64,000 nucleotides of DNA from Rhizobiaceae bacterium (GTDB lineage: Bacteria > Pseudomonadota > Alphaproteobacteria > Rhizobiales > Rhizobiaceae), in contig JABABQ010000021.1 in NCBI GenBank assembly GCA_014238155.1, forward strand, positions 112,425-176,424, written 5' to 3'. Both the position numbers and the translations under genes were made by a program. Under the pieces are notes generated by a model. The model saw nothing but the letters and a program-made list of their open reading frames with translations. It was not told where the DNA came from and searched no databases. Below are positions 1 to 9,836 of the stretch, one piece after another; the stretch's first letter is position 1, and every line of letters starts with the position of its first letter.

Positions 1-810
1 TTCGGCTGCATGCCGCCACGTGATGTCATTCTCACCGTCGGCAAGGAAATGCTTGAAGCAACCATGTCCTACCGGTGTCGTTTCTTTGAATACCTTTGCT
101 ATCGCCCGCTGTTGCAACTTTATTACAACGAAGATCCCGGCATGCGCCATGAAAGCGCACCAAAACCACGCCTCACGGACGCTGACTATCATCCGGACTA
201 TTTGTCCGAAGAAATCGGTGTGCAAAAACGTCTTGAATGGACCGCCGCCAAGCATTTTGTCACAACCGAAGAAGAGCCTCTGTTTGATGCAGCGGATGTT
301 TTGCGGTTTGGCAAGGACCTGGTCGTTCAACATGGTTTCACCACCAATTTGAAAGGCATTGACTGGCTGCAACGCCACTTCCCGGATCATCGCGTTACCG
401 CCGTCAACTTCCCCGGCGACCCCTACCCGATACACATTGATGCAACCTTCACACCAATCCGCCCCGGCCTGATTATCAACAATCCTGAACGACGTCTGCC
501 CGACGACCAGCGCGACTTCTTTCACCGCAATGACTGGGAAATTGTCGATGCAGCCCGTCCAGCCCACAACACACCGCCGCCACTTTGTTATTCGTCAGTC
601 TGGCTGTCGATGAATGTGTTGATGGTCGATGAAAAAACTGTTTGCTGCGAAGCCAGCGAAGTTAATCAGATGGAACAATTTGACAAGATGGGGCTGGAAG
701 TTCTGCCGATCCCGTTCCGCGATGCCTATGCTTTTGGTGGCGCGCTGCATTGCGCAACCACGGATGTTTATCGCGAAGGTGAGTGCCAGGACTATTTTTC
801 CAAGGGCTAG
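1..810 (+). CDS. Amidinotransferase (glycine amidinotransferase family), 3' part
   Basis: The frame is open from base 1, so the gene begins outside the window; the ATG at 10 is internal. The product resembles L-arginine:glycine amidinotransferases, which move the amidino group of arginine to an amine acceptor through a covalent cysteine intermediate. Visible family signs are the HIDATF segment with its catalytic His, followed by RPGLIINN, and near the C-terminus GGALHCATTDVYR, which holds the active-site Cys. The acceptor (glycine, lysine, inosamine or another amine) cannot be told from the sequence. The gene ends 3 bp from the end of a convergent 2-oxoglutarate oxygenase gene. Family assignment is firm; substrate is open. 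Confidence 0.88.
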   Translation, partial: FGCMPPRDVILTVGKEMLEATMSYRCRFFEYLCYRPLLQLYYNEDPGMRHESAPKPRLTDADYHPDYLSEEIGVQKRLEWTAAKHFVTTEEEPLFDAADVLRFGKDLVVQHGFTTNLKGIDWLQRHFPDHRVTAVNFPGDPYPIHIDATFTPIRPGLIINNPERRLPDDQRDFFHRNDWEIVDAARPAHNTPPPLCYSSVWLSMNVLMVDEKTVCCEASEVNQMEQFDKMGLEVLPIPFRDAYAFGGALHCATTDVYREGECQDYFSKG

Positions 811-813
811 AGC

Positions 814-1653
814 CTAGTCAATATAGCTATCCGCTCGCAGGCCCGCCCGTTCGAAATGAATCGGCAGAACCTTGCCGTAAAGCTGTTTGGTGCGCTCAGG
901 AGCACCAACCATGTCGGGCTCTTCAACATAGGAGAAGATGGCCACATAACGTGGCAGTTCGCCTACAAGGGGAGCAACCCGGTGGAGTGAATAACGACCC
1001 AAAAACAATTGCAGGTCGCCAGGTTCAAGCTCCAGTGTGACCACCTTGTCGGAAGTTCCGTCCAATACTTTGCGGACTTCCCCAAAATTTTCGCCGTCAC
1101 TTCGGATATTGGGGGCATATTCAAAGGCGCCCCCCTGACGGGCATTTTGTATTGCCAGTGTTACGGTGAAATTATTGGTATCGAAGTGCCAGGGAAACCC
1201 CTCTCCTTCTTCCGCCATATTGATGATCACATCAGCAAGAGGATCGGCGTAGCGATAAAAACCCCTGGCCTGCAGGCAATCGCAAATGAAGGAATCGAAC
1301 GCGACATAATCGTGGATGCCCCGCAGCGGGCCAGAAGGTTCGAAATTATCTGCCGAAATGAAGTTATTGGAGCGGTCATAAAAAGCCCGCCGCGGATCGT
1401 CATCGGGTAAGGTTGGATCGTCTGCGGTAAAATAAGGATTGGTACGGTTGAACGAGCGGTGGCCCTGATTGCGAACGGATTCCGCTTCCCTGCACAAATG
1501 CTGCACAGCTTCGGGTTTGACAAACCCTTTGACAACCGCACAGCCATCGCGGGCAAGATCCTGACGCACTACCGAAATCGCCTTGTCGCGCGCCGCACCG
1601 GGTTGGTGGATCGGATAGCGCTTCAGATCAATCATTTCCGCTGCATCAAGCAT
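814..1653 (-). CDS. Fe(II)/2-oxoglutarate-dependent oxygenase, ArpA/HalD-like
   Basis: Predicted non-haem iron oxygenase of 279 residues. The iron-binding facial triad is visible as HFD (in FPWHFDTNN) and a distal His in SLHRVAP; the Arg of LPRYVAIFSY fits the 2-oxoglutarate binder. Such enzymes hydroxylate or halogenate amino acids and other small molecules. The ORF track starts at a GTG (1704), but ATG at 1653 follows an AGGAGG sequence about 12 bp upstream and is preferred. It converges on the amidinotransferase gene, and both are small-molecule modifying enzymes, so a common pathway is possible but unproven. The substrate is unknown. Confidence 0.8.
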   Translation of the reverse strand: MLDAAEMIDLKRYPIHQPGAARDKAISVVRQDLARDGCAVVKGFVKPEAVQHLCREAESVRNQGHRSFNRTNPYFTADDPTLPDDDPRRAFYDRSNNFISADNFEPSGPLRGIHDYVAFDSFICDCLQARGFYRYADPLADVIINMAEEGEGFPWHFDTNNFTVTLAIQNARQGGAFEYAPNIRSDGENFGEVRKVLDGTSDKVVTLELEPGDLQLFLGRYSLHRVAPLVGELPRYVAIFSYVEEPDMVGAPERTKQLYGKVLPIHFERAGLRADSYID

Positions 1654-1751
1654 CAGCCGCCCCAGCCTCCTTTGACCACTTCGATCAAAGGTGGCCAAGG
1701 ACACTTGGCGTTACTTTAGGTTTTTCGACACGGCGATGGGTTCGCCAAAAC

Positions 1752-2594
1752 TTATTTGTCAGCCAGCGGTGGCAAAGTTCGCAGATAGGCCACAATCGCC
1801 TTCAGATCACTTTGCGTCGTCTTTGCCAGAAACGGATAGGGCATGGGTGGCAACATCGGCTTTCCGTCAGGGCGTTTACCCATTGTTATCATGGTGATAA
1901 TGTCGGCATCGCTCAGATCGGCAAGACCATCTCCATGGGTTGTCAGATTAGAAGACACCGACACCCCCCAGGGGCCATGAAACTCAAAACCACCACGACC
2001 CAAATCCGTCTCCAACATCGGACCTTTTGGACCAAATGGCGTATGGCATTCCATGCAATGGGCGATTGGACCTGCAAGATATTCGCCGTATTTGACAACG
2101 TCGTCCTTTGCCACGCTGGCAACTGATGTGACTGGTGGACCATAGGCAGGCGGCAGGGGAATATTATAAGTCGATTTTGGGTTGTCCTGCTGAATCGCCG
2201 GAACGGAACGCAAATAGGCAACAATTGCCGCCAGATCATTGTCGGACAGGCCGCGATACATGGGAAATGGCATGGGTGGGCCGATCAAGCTGCCATCCGG
2301 GCGCAGGCCCTCGCGAATGGCTCTGCCCAACTCCGCGTCAGACCACTGCGAGACAGTGCCACCTGGAGTGATATTTGGTGCGATTGCAGTAAATCCAGCG
2401 TTTTTAACCACCAGCCGACCAGCCAATTCCTTACCTTTGATAAATCCGTCCGGTCCCAACGGCGAATGGCAATTACCACATCCAGCTGGGCCGGTGACCA
2501 GATACTGACCTCGTTCGACCAGAGTTTCAGCACCCGCACCTACAACCCAGAAACCCGCAAACAGACCCAGCGCGGTGATTAAACCTCGTTTCAT
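1752..2594 (-). CDS. Periplasmic dihaem cytochrome c
   Basis: A 280-residue exported cytochrome. The N-terminus (MKRGLITALGLFAGFWVVGAGA) is a Sec signal peptide. Two c-type haem sites are present, CGNCH near residue 40 and CMECH near residue 180, each followed by a cytochrome c domain ending in an AIVAYLRxxP segment, so the protein is a tandem duplication. It resembles the cytochrome subunits that accept electrons from periplasmic alcohol or aldehyde dehydrogenases, but no dehydrogenase gene is adjacent, so its partner is unknown. It lies 98 bp upstream of the oxygenase gene on the same strand. Confidence 0.85.
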   Translation of the reverse strand: MKRGLITALGLFAGFWVVGAGAETLVERGQYLVTGPAGCGNCHSPLGPDGFIKGKELAGRLVVKNAGFTAIAPNITPGGTVSQWSDAELGRAIREGLRPDGSLIGPPMPFPMYRGLSDNDLAAIVAYLRSVPAIQQDNPKSTYNIPLPPAYGPPVTSVASVAKDDVVKYGEYLAGPIAHCMECHTPFGPKGPMLETDLGRGGFEFHGPWGVSVSSNLTTHGDGLADLSDADIITMITMGKRPDGKPMLPPMPYPFLAKTTQSDLKAIVAYLRTLPPLADK

Positions 2595-2678
2595 GATATT
2601 GCCTTCCCAAATATTGCCCCGTTAGCAAAAGGTATCAAAACATTGGGGATTTTGTCCAGACAGTCAGTTGCCCCGACT

Positions 2679-3371
2679 TTAATCGCGTTGCGATATACCG
2701 CCATTGGAGGCCGACCACTCGTAAGGAGCGTTGAGGAATTTTTCGACTTCGTTCAATGTATTCTCATCAAACCGGCTGGTCCGCTTTGTTTCTTCCAATA
2801 CGTCCCACCAGGTGCCCAAATGGTGCAGGGTGATATCCATGTCCGCCATCAATTTGGGCGTATCTTTGAAGATGTCGTAGTAGAACACCGCAAATGTATG
2901 GTTGATTTGCGCGCCAGCATCGCGGATCGCCTGGGCGAATTTTCGTTTTGAACCACCATCCGTGGTCAGGTCCTCGACCAGCAAAATGCGATCATTATCT
3001 TTGAAATCACCTTCAATCAGAGAATTGCGACCAAAACCCTTTGGCTTCTTGCGCACATATACCATCGGCAGGCCCATGCGCTCGGCAATGAAGGCCGCAA
3101 AAGGTATGCCCGCGGTTTCACCCCCAGCCACCACGTCGAACTGTTCGTAACCGGTGTCGCGATAGATTGTTGAGCAGGCAAAATCCATCAATGCGTTGCG
3201 GATGCGGGGATAAGAAATCAGTTTGCGGCAATCGATATAGACCGGGCTCGCCAGTCCGGAAGTGAATATATAAGGCTCGTCAGAGCGAAAATGAACCGCT
3301 TCAATCTCCAGCAACATTTTGGCCAGTTGCTGGGCCATGAAGGCTTTTTCAGGAAATGAATTATTGAACAT
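2679..3371 (-). CDS. pyrE: Orotate phosphoribosyltransferase
   Basis: Converts orotate and PRPP to orotidine 5'-phosphate in de novo pyrimidine synthesis. The 230-residue protein has the conserved N-terminal FTSGLASPVYIDCRKL segment and the PRPP-binding loop ILLVEDLTTDGGSK. It follows pyrC by 29 bp on the same strand, giving a pyrC-pyrE operon for two steps of the pathway. Length and motifs are normal for alphaproteobacterial PyrE. Confidence 0.96.
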   Translation of the reverse strand: MFNNSFPEKAFMAQQLAKMLLEIEAVHFRSDEPYIFTSGLASPVYIDCRKLISYPRIRNALMDFACSTIYRDTGYEQFDVVAGGETAGIPFAAFIAERMGLPMVYVRKKPKGFGRNSLIEGDFKDNDRILLVEDLTTDGGSKRKFAQAIRDAGAQINHTFAVFYYDIFKDTPKLMADMDITLHHLGTWWDVLEETKRTSRFDENTLNEVEKFLNAPYEWSASNGGISQRD

Positions 3372-3400
3372 TGGTCTCTCGATCAGGTTGGACAGGCAGG

Positions 3401-4438
3401 CTATTGCGGATGCCAGTAGACATCAAATCCGGGGTCGAAAACGGTCACATGTCCCGCGCCGGTGTCGAAACCGCTTGGAAATGCGACAGGTTGATCAGAT
3501 TTGACCAGTGTCATCTGGCTTTGATTGACGGGCAATTGGTAAAATTGAGGGCCGTTCAGTGACGCAAAATTCTTCAATCGATCCAGCGCACCTTCCTCTT
3601 CAAAGACATGCGCCAAAAGGCTCATTGTGTTGATCGAAGTATAGCAACCAGCACAGCCACAAGCGTTTTCCTTCAGATCGGTCGGGTGCGGTGCACTGTC
3701 AGTACCGAGAAAAAAACGCCGGTCACCAGATGTCGCCGCGGCGCGCAAAGCCTGACGGTGACTCTCCCGCTTTGCAACCGGCAGGCAATAATAATGGGGT
3801 CGAATGCCACCGGCAAGAATGTGGTTTCGATTGATGATCAGGTGGTGGGTGGTGATTGTCGCTGCCAGGTCCGTCTCATTGGATTTGACGTAGTCCACAC
3901 CATCGGCGGTGGTGACGTGTTCCATAACCACTCTTAGACCCGGAACACGACGACGTAACGGATCCAGAACCGTTTCTATGAAAACCGCTTCACGATCGAA
4001 AATGTCGATGTCGGAGCTGGTAACCTCACCATGGACGCATAGCGGCAGGCCAATTTGCGCCATTCGTTCCAACACTGGCAAGACTTTGTCAAAATCGCGC
4101 ACCCCGGATTCTGAATTTGTCGTGGCACCTGCCGGATAGAGTTTCAGGGCTTTGATCAGTCCTGAATTGGCCGCCGCTTCAACGTCTGAAGGGTCGGTGG
4201 TTTCCGTCAGATAAAGCGTCATCAGAGGTTCAAAGGAAGAACCTTGTGGAACTGCTGAAAGAATACGTTCGCGATAAGCTGCAGCATGAGCACCCGTAAC
4301 AACCGGTGGCACCAGGTTGGGCATGATTATGGCCCTGGCAAAGTGGTCGCAGGAATGTCCAATGACACCTTTGAGCATTTCACCATCACGCAGATGGAGG
4401 TGCCAGTCATCAGGCGTTGGGATGGTCAGAGTATTCAT
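3401..4438 (-). CDS. pyrC: Dihydroorotase (E. coli-type)
   Basis: Catalyses reversible cyclisation of carbamoyl aspartate to dihydroorotate. The 345-residue protein has the HLHLRDG zinc motif at its start, the KLYPAG segment carrying the lysine that is carboxylated to bridge the two zincs, VHGEVT, EHVTT and the GTDSAPH motif near the C-terminus. This is the stand-alone homodimeric class rather than the longer type partnered with aspartate transcarbamoylase. First gene of a pyrC-pyrE unit, divergent from a GNAT gene with about 175 bp between the starts. Confidence 0.96.
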   Translation of the reverse strand: MNTLTIPTPDDWHLHLRDGEMLKGVIGHSCDHFARAIIMPNLVPPVVTGAHAAAYRERILSAVPQGSSFEPLMTLYLTETTDPSDVEAAANSGLIKALKLYPAGATTNSESGVRDFDKVLPVLERMAQIGLPLCVHGEVTSSDIDIFDREAVFIETVLDPLRRRVPGLRVVMEHVTTADGVDYVKSNETDLAATITTHHLIINRNHILAGGIRPHYYCLPVAKRESHRQALRAAATSGDRRFFLGTDSAPHPTDLKENACGCAGCYTSINTMSLLAHVFEEEGALDRLKNFASLNGPQFYQLPVNQSQMTLVKSDQPVAFPSGFDTGAGHVTVFDPGFDVYWHPQ

Positions 4439-4614
4439 GGCTGCCTTTTGATGCTGTTGCTCTCATTCGGGTAGAATGACCAGTTCGTAATGGCAAGAGC
4501 AACGATGATGGAATTGGCCGCTTGCCCTCATCAAAGCACAACATATTTTTGCAGTGGCAAATTCGGGCGTCCGTGTTAACTCGGGTAGCTCAACAAAATT
4601 GTGAGGAATCCCAA

Positions 4615-5118
4615 ATGGAACAAAGTTCACAGATCGTAGTTCGGCCGGCCCGACCCGATGATGCGGCTTTCCTGTGTGCCTTGTTAAATCAGATTATTCA
4701 GCGCGGTGGAACAACTGCTTATCAAGAAATTCTGTCTCAAGATCAATTTGCGCAGAATTATCTGGAAAATCCAAGAACTGTGAGCTGTTTCGTTGCCTGT
4801 ATAGAGGATGAAACCCGGCTTGGTTTTCAGCATGTTGATACAAATTCCAAACTGCATGATGACTGGGGCGATATCGCCACATTCGCCAAAATCAATAGTC
4901 CTGTTCGGGGAATTGGCACGGCATTGTTTGACGCCACGCTGGTTGCAGCCCGCGAAGCTGGACTGGTCGCAATCAATGCAACAATTCGTGCCGACAACAC
5001 ATCCGGGCTTGGTTATTATTCGAAAATGGGATTTGTAACCTATGCGGTCGCCGAAGCAGTTCCACTGATGGATGGCACTCCGGTTGACCGAATATCCAAA
5101 AAATACCTGTTTGAATAG
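4615..5118 (+). CDS. GNAT family N-acetyltransferase
   Basis: A 167-residue acetyl-CoA-dependent acetyltransferase of the phosphinothricin/amino-acid acetyltransferase type. The acetyl-CoA loop appears as VRGIGTALFDA and the C-terminal part has the family ADNTSGLGYYSKMGF segment. The ORF track start at 4522 is unlikely; ATG 4615 is preceded by GTGAGGAATCCC, a good ribosome-binding site, and starts exactly at the fold. The substrate cannot be deduced. Divergent from pyrC. Confidence 0.85.
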   Translation: MEQSSQIVVRPARPDDAAFLCALLNQIIQRGGTTAYQEILSQDQFAQNYLENPRTVSCFVACIEDETRLGFQHVDTNSKLHDDWGDIATFAKINSPVRGIGTALFDATLVAAREAGLVAINATIRADNTSGLGYYSKMGFVTYAVAEAVPLMDGTPVDRISKKYLFE

Positions 5119-5209
5119 ACAATTGCACCTGTTGTGATGAATTGACGGGCGCTTCGTGTGACCCTAAAACGGCGCAGCCTGTTGCGGCAGCTCTGGAGAA
5201 TGTAAAAGT

Positions 5210-6301
5210 ATGTCTCACAACACATTCGGCCATTTGTTTCGGTTTACGACCTGGGGAGAGTCCCATGGGCTGGCTCTTGGATGCGTGGTCGACGGGTGCC
5301 CGCCAGGACTGGAAATATCAGAGGCAGAAATTCAGACCTTTCTCGACAAGCGCAAACCGGGCCAGTCTAAATATACCACCCAGCGACGCGAAGCCGATCA
5401 GGTAAAAGTTTTGTCGGGAGTTATGCCACAGGAAGATGGATCCTGGCTCACCACAGGCACGCCGATTTCGATGATGATCGAAAACACCGACCAACGTTCC
5501 AAAGACTACAGCGATATTGCCAAACGCTATCGCCCCGGACACGCTGATTTCACCTATGACGCCAAATATGGCGTACGCGACTATCGCGGTGGCGGGCGCT
5601 CCTCCGCTCGGGAAACCGCTGCCCGAGTAGCTGCGGGAGCCGTCGCACGCAAAATTATTTCTGGAGTGAGGGTGCGAGCCGCACTGGTTCAGATCGGTCG
5701 GCATAAAATTGACCGTTCCCGCTGGGACTGGGCAGAAGTGAACAACAATCCGTTCTTTTGTCCTGATCCTGAGATGGCAGACCTCTGGGCCACCGAATTG
5801 GACAAGATCCGCAAAGCCGGCTCGTCTGTCGGGGCGGTGATTGAAGTTGTTGCAGAAGGTGTGCCTGCCGGTTGGGGCGCGCCAATATATGCGAAACTGG
5901 ATCAGGATATCTGCAGCGCATTTATGTCGATCAATGCGGTCAAAGGTGTGGAAATGGGCAACGGATTTGAGGCAGCTGAAATTACCGGCGAAGAAAATGC
6001 AGATCAAATTCGCATGGGCGACGATGGACCAGAATTTCTGACCAATAATGCTGGTGGTGTTTTGGGTGGCATTTCATCCGGCCAACCCGTTGTAGCCAGA
6101 TTTGCGGTCAAACCGACATCCTCGATCCTCACCCCGCGACAATCAATTACATCAGACGGCGAAGAAGTTGACGTTATGACCAAGGGCCGCCACGACCCCT
6201 GTGTCGGCATCCGGGCGGTGCCCATCGGTGAAGCGATGATGGCCTGTGTCCTGGCCGACCATTATTTGCGCCATCGCGGACAGATTGGAGAGCAGGTATG
6301 A
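5210..6301 (+). CDS. aroC: Chorismate synthase
   Basis: Makes chorismate from EPSP with reduced FMN, the last common step to aromatic amino acids, folate and ubiquinone. The 363-residue protein starts [20 protein letters not shown], the first family signature, and has the [17 protein letters not shown] signature and RAVPIGEAM near the end. The start follows GGAGAATG. The stop overlaps the start of ribB (ATGA at 6298), so the two are translationally coupled. Confidence 0.97.
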   Translation: MSHNTFGHLFRFTTWGESHGLALGCVVDGCPPGLEISEAEIQTFLDKRKPGQSKYTTQRREADQVKVLSGVMPQEDGSWLTTGTPISMMIENTDQRSKDYSDIAKRYRPGHADFTYDAKYGVRDYRGGGRSSARETAARVAAGAVARKIISGVRVRAALVQIGRHKIDRSRWDWAEVNNNPFFCPDPEMADLWATELDKIRKAGSSVGAVIEVVAEGVPAGWGAPIYAKLDQDICSAFMSINAVKGVEMGNGFEAAEITGEENADQIRMGDDGPEFLTNNAGGVLGGISSGQPVVARFAVKPTSSILTPRQSITSDGEEVDVMTKGRHDPCVGIRAVPIGEAMMACVLADHYLRHRGQIGEQV

Positions 6302-7434
6302 CCAGCGATATGGAACGCGTTGCAGAAGCAATTCGCGCTTTTGAACGTGGTGAAGTCGTCGTCGTAACCGATGATGATGATCGCGAGAATGAAGGTGATC
6401 TGATCGTTGCCGCAGTTCATTGCACGCCGGAAATCATGGGCATGTTTATTCGCCACACATCTGGCATTGTTTGCGCACCCATGACCGGCGATGAAGCGCG
6501 TCGCCTGAACCTGGCTCCCATGGTTGCAGAAAATGATGCCCCCCATGCCACGGCATTTACGGTCAGCGTCGACTACAAGCACGACACCACAACCGGCATT
6601 TCTGCCGAAGAACGCTGTACGACGGTTCGGGGTCTGGCAAACCCTAACTCCGGTGCCGGCGACTTTGTTCGCCCTGGGCATATATTTCCGCTAGTGGCGC
6701 GCGAAGGTGGCGTGCTGATACGTTCTGGCCACACTGAGGCAGCTGTTGATCTTTGCAATCTGGCCGGTCTTCCCCCTGTCGGGGTCATATCGGAACTGGT
6801 CAATGATGACGGCACAGTCATGCGCGGACCGCAAATTCAGGATTTTGCAGAACAAAAAAATCTTAGGGTTGTCACGGTCGATGACCTGATCGCGTATCGG
6901 CAGCGTCAGGAACGTTTGGTCGAGCGGGTCGAGGAGTTTGACATTAACACGTCTGCCGGCCCCGCGCAGGCCGTAACCTATTCGACGGAATGGGATCCAA
7001 TGCAACAACTGGCCGTTGTGTTTGGTGACATTCGCGATGGCCGCAACGTGTTGGTTCGCCTGCACGTAGAAAGCGTGATTGACGATGCGTTTGGCGGCTC
7101 GCCGGCCCTGAATGATCACCTCGAAGCAATTGCCAAAGAAGGCCGGGGAGTTGTGGTGTATCTGCGCGAAGGTTCGGTTGGTGTGACCGGTGGTGGCATT
7201 CGTGGTGGGATTGATGAATCTGCCCGCAATCAACCGGCTTTTGGGGATGATGCTGAAGCCCACGGGGCGGCACAGAGCCGCAAGGAAGAATGGCTGGAAA
7301 TCGGCATGGGGGCCCAGATATTGAAAGACCTTGGCGTCAGCTCCATTCGGTTGATCGCTTCCAAAGAGCGCAATTATGTCGGATTGAGCGGATTCGGCAT
7401 TGAAATCGCTGACACGGTTTTGTCCGATGGCTAA
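6298..7434 (+). CDS. ribB: 3,4-dihydroxy-2-butanone-4-phosphate synthase with degenerate GTP cyclohydrolase II domain
   Basis: The N-terminal half (residues about 1-200) is a complete RibB domain that makes the four-carbon riboflavin precursor from ribulose 5-phosphate: [15 protein letters not shown] binds the metal and phosphate, and [23 protein letters not shown] is also intact. The C-terminal half aligns with RibA, but the zinc-binding segment that should contain three cysteines reads [15 protein letters not shown] with none, so GTP cyclohydrolase II activity is very unlikely. Such RibB-plus-dead-RibA proteins are known in alphaproteobacteria. A separate RibA must be encoded elsewhere. Overlaps aroC upstream and the next gene downstream. 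Confidence 0.93.
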   Translation: MTSDMERVAEAIRAFERGEVVVVTDDDDRENEGDLIVAAVHCTPEIMGMFIRHTSGIVCAPMTGDEARRLNLAPMVAENDAPHATAFTVSVDYKHDTTTGISAEERCTTVRGLANPNSGAGDFVRPGHIFPLVAREGGVLIRSGHTEAAVDLCNLAGLPPVGVISELVNDDGTVMRGPQIQDFAEQKNLRVVTVDDLIAYRQRQERLVERVEEFDINTSAGPAQAVTYSTEWDPMQQLAVVFGDIRDGRNVLVRLHVESVIDDAFGGSPALNDHLEAIAKEGRGVVVYLREGSVGVTGGGIRGGIDESARNQPAFGDDAEAHGAAQSRKEEWLEIGMGAQILKDLGVSSIRLIASKERNYVGLSGFGIEIADTVLSDG

Positions 7435-8347
7435 CTGGAAATTCATGCCTCTGGTTCTGTCATTTCTTTTGGTGCTGCCGGCCGAAGCTGATGAGTGGAC
7501 CGCTAGGCAGGCTTCAGGTTTCAAATCACCCAGCCAGGGTCGTAAGGCGACAGGTGGCCTTCCAGACGGATATGAAGCAAAGGCCAGTTCTGGCGACATA
7601 TCCAAAGCCTGGTATATTCAGCCAACACGCAGATACCGTCACGGCATTTTGGGGGATGACATTGAAGCTGGCGGCCTAAAAGTTCTGTTGCGAAACGGCA
7701 AAACCGCAGAGCTTAGTTTAAAACAAAGCCTGGTTTTTGAAGACCGGACGCCGCGACTGCTTGATCTGGACGGGGATGGAAATAACGAGGTCGTAACTTT
7801 GATGAGCAGCAATAGCAAAGGCGCTGCTATTGCTGTTTTTGGTCTGAAGGATGGCAAGTTGAGTTTGATTGATCAGACGCCGTTTATTGGCCGCTCCAAC
7901 CGCTGGCGCAATATTGCTGGCATCGCCGATTATAATGGCGACGGCTGGCTGGAAATCGCCGAAGTTGTCACGCCACATATTGGCGGCACGTTGAAATTCT
8001 GGACCTGGAAGAACCGACGTTTGAAACTTGCCGGTTCAAAAAGGTCTTTTTCCAACCACGCGATAGGGTCGCGGGAGCAGCGGTTGTCAGCGACAGCCGA
8101 CTTCAATGGCGATGGTCGGTCTGATATTGCAGTTCCCGGCAGCAATCGCCGTACATTGCATGTGATGGGGTTTGTCGGTGCCAGTGGTAGCAATGCAAGT
8201 GGCGGCAGTCGCAAGCTCAAGGAGATCGCCAGCGTTTCCCTTCCAGCAAAGGTCTCGCAACCCATATTGTTGATCAAACGCAACGGCAGCACAGTGTTGA
8301 AGACAAAACTGTCCAACGGATCGATTTGGGAAATTCAACCGCGCTAG
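7427..8347 (+). CDS. Exported FG-GAP/VCBS-repeat protein
   Basis: A 306-residue protein of unknown function. ATG 7427 overlaps the end of ribB by 8 bp and gives a clear signal peptide (MPLVLSFLLVLPAEA region); the track start at 7400 would add nine residues. Three calcium-binding FG-GAP-like loops are visible: DLDGDGNNEV, DYNGDGWLEI and DFNGDGRSDI, spaced through the middle of a predicted beta-propeller. Such proteins sit in the periplasm or outer membrane. The overlap suggests co-transcription with aroC-ribB, although a metabolic link is not evident. Confidence 0.75.
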   Translation: MANWKFMPLVLSFLLVLPAEADEWTARQASGFKSPSQGRKATGGLPDGYEAKASSGDISKAWYIQPTRRYRHGILGDDIEAGGLKVLLRNGKTAELSLKQSLVFEDRTPRLLDLDGDGNNEVVTLMSSNSKGAAIAVFGLKDGKLSLIDQTPFIGRSNRWRNIAGIADYNGDGWLEIAEVVTPHIGGTLKFWTWKNRRLKLAGSKRSFSNHAIGSREQRLSATADFNGDGRSDIAVPGSNRRTLHVMGFVGASGSNASGGSRKLKEIASVSLPAKVSQPILLIKRNGSTVLKTKLSNGSIWEIQPR

Positions 8348-8446
8348 AGTCGTTCTGGTCTAAATGGATGCAACGAATGTGTATCTTCGCCTTCAATTGT
8401 TGACCCTCGGTCATCAAACCCCCAACATGTGTCTTCGGAGCCTTGC

Positions 8447-9373
8447 ATGACCACCCAGCTTTATAGCCACGATATATTTGTCGAGCACCTGACGCCTGAA
8501 GGGCATCCGGAGCGACCGGACCGAATGAGAGCCGTGGCTCAGGCGCTATCTGCGGAGATATTTGACGGTCTTGATCGGCACACAACCGAACCGGCAGATG
8601 ATGAACATTTCGAGCTGGCCCATCCCAAAGCATATGTCGACGGCATACGAGCCCTTGTTCCCCAAGAGGGACGCGTGCGGGTTGATCCCGACACAACCAT
8701 GAGCCCGAAGTCGTGGGAATGTGTACGCCATTCGGTGGGTGGTGGTCTCGCGGCAATTGACGCCGTTTTTGCAAATCGAGCCGACAATGCTTTTGTTTCT
8801 GCCCGGCCCCCCGGACATCATGCAGAGAAGGTGACCGCGATGGGCTTTTGCTTGATCAATACTGCCGCAGTAATGGCCCGATATGCCCAGCAAAAACATG
8901 GGGTTGAACGTGTTGCGATCATCGACTGGGATGTCCATCACGGGAATGGCACACAGGACATTTTCTACGATGACCCAAGCGTGGTTTATGCATCGACCCA
9001 CCAGATGCCGCTGTTTCCCGGCAGCGGTGCCAAGCAGGAAACCGGGGCTGGAAATATCCACAACGCCCCGCTGTCTCCCGGCATGGGTGGCACAGATTTC
9101 CGCGCCGCATTTCGCGAGCGGGTGTTGCCGGCACTGGACAATTTTAAACCCGACTTGTTGATCGTTTCCGCCGGTTTCGATGCGCATCACCGTGATCCGC
9201 TGGCAAATATCAATCTGGAAGAGGATGATTTCGACTGGGCGACGGGTAAATTGTTGGATACTGCGGCGAGATATAGTGACAACAGGCTCGTCAGTCTGTT
9301 GGAAGGGGGCTATGATTTGAAGGGATTGGCCGATTCCTGTGCCGCCCATGTAAGTCGCCTGATGAGCGGCTAG
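8447..9373 (+). CDS. Histone-deacetylase-family (acetylpolyamine amidohydrolase-like) hydrolase
   Basis: A 308-residue zinc hydrolase that removes acetyl groups from amines such as acetylpolyamines or acetyl-lysine. The active-site elements are visible: RPPGHHAEK (His-His pair), [11 protein letters not shown] (zinc Asp and His), [12 protein letters not shown] (second zinc Asp) and LEGGYD (catalytic Tyr). The GTG at 8429 is in frame but ATG 8447 follows CGGAG and is preferred. Twenty bases separate it from xseB, so both may be in one transcript. The substrate is not known. Confidence 0.88.
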   Translation: MTTQLYSHDIFVEHLTPEGHPERPDRMRAVAQALSAEIFDGLDRHTTEPADDEHFELAHPKAYVDGIRALVPQEGRVRVDPDTTMSPKSWECVRHSVGGGLAAIDAVFANRADNAFVSARPPGHHAEKVTAMGFCLINTAAVMARYAQQKHGVERVAIIDWDVHHGNGTQDIFYDDPSVVYASTHQMPLFPGSGAKQETGAGNIHNAPLSPGMGGTDFRAAFRERVLPALDNFKPDLLIVSAGFDAHHRDPLANINLEEDDFDWATGKLLDTAARYSDNRLVSLLEGGYDLKGLADSCAAHVSRLMSG

Positions 9374-9393
9374 ATCAGATAGTGGACAGATTG

Positions 9394-9639
9394 ATGAGTG
9401 AAGAAAAAATCGACGTATCGAAACTGAACTTTGAACAGGCTTTGGATAAGCTGGAAAAAATCGTTGATCGACTGGAGCGGGGCGACGTGGCGTTGGATGA
9501 ATCGATCAAGATTTACGAACAGGGTGAAGCCTTGAAAAAACATTGTGCAACTTTGTTGCAGGCGGCCGAGGACAAGGTTGAAAAAATTAGGGTGGGTGCC
9601 GATGGAACAGCCAAGGGAAGCGAGCCGCTGGACGAGTAA
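9394..9639 (+). CDS. xseB: Exodeoxyribonuclease VII small subunit
   Basis: Small subunit of the ExoVII single-strand DNA nuclease, which works with XseA in mismatch repair and in trimming of single-stranded ends. The 81-residue protein shows the conserved helical pattern [35 protein letters not shown] 9394 is taken rather than 9382 because the family starts with MSEE-like residues. xseA is not in the window. In rhizobia xseB commonly lies close to dxs, as here. Confidence 0.93.
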   Translation: MSEEKIDVSKLNFEQALDKLEKIVDRLERGDVALDESIKIYEQGEALKKHCATLLQAAEDKVEKIRVGADGTAKGSEPLDE

Positions 9640-9772
9640 TTTTCAACGGTGCCGAATATTGCCAACAATCGCCGGTGAACAGGGTCAATTGTCGCAACGT
9701 CTTCCAATTGCGCGGAAATTATCGGAAACTGGTTGTATATCTGCCTTAGATTGAAACTAAATCACATTCGCC

Positions 9773-9796
9773 CAACTGACACAGTAAAATCAGTTG
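9773..9796. promoter_or_regulatory. Inverted repeat upstream of dxs
   Basis: CAACTGA and TCAGTTG form a perfect 7-bp inverted repeat with a 10-bp spacer, about 40 bp before the dxs start in a 197-bp gap after xseB. It could be an operator or an mRNA hairpin. There is no T-run, so it is not an obvious terminator. The rest of the gap shows nothing recognisable. Confidence 0.25.
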
Positions 9797-9836
9797 ACTG
9801 AAATGCAGGCCACCGAGCCATCTGAGAGAGCCGTAC

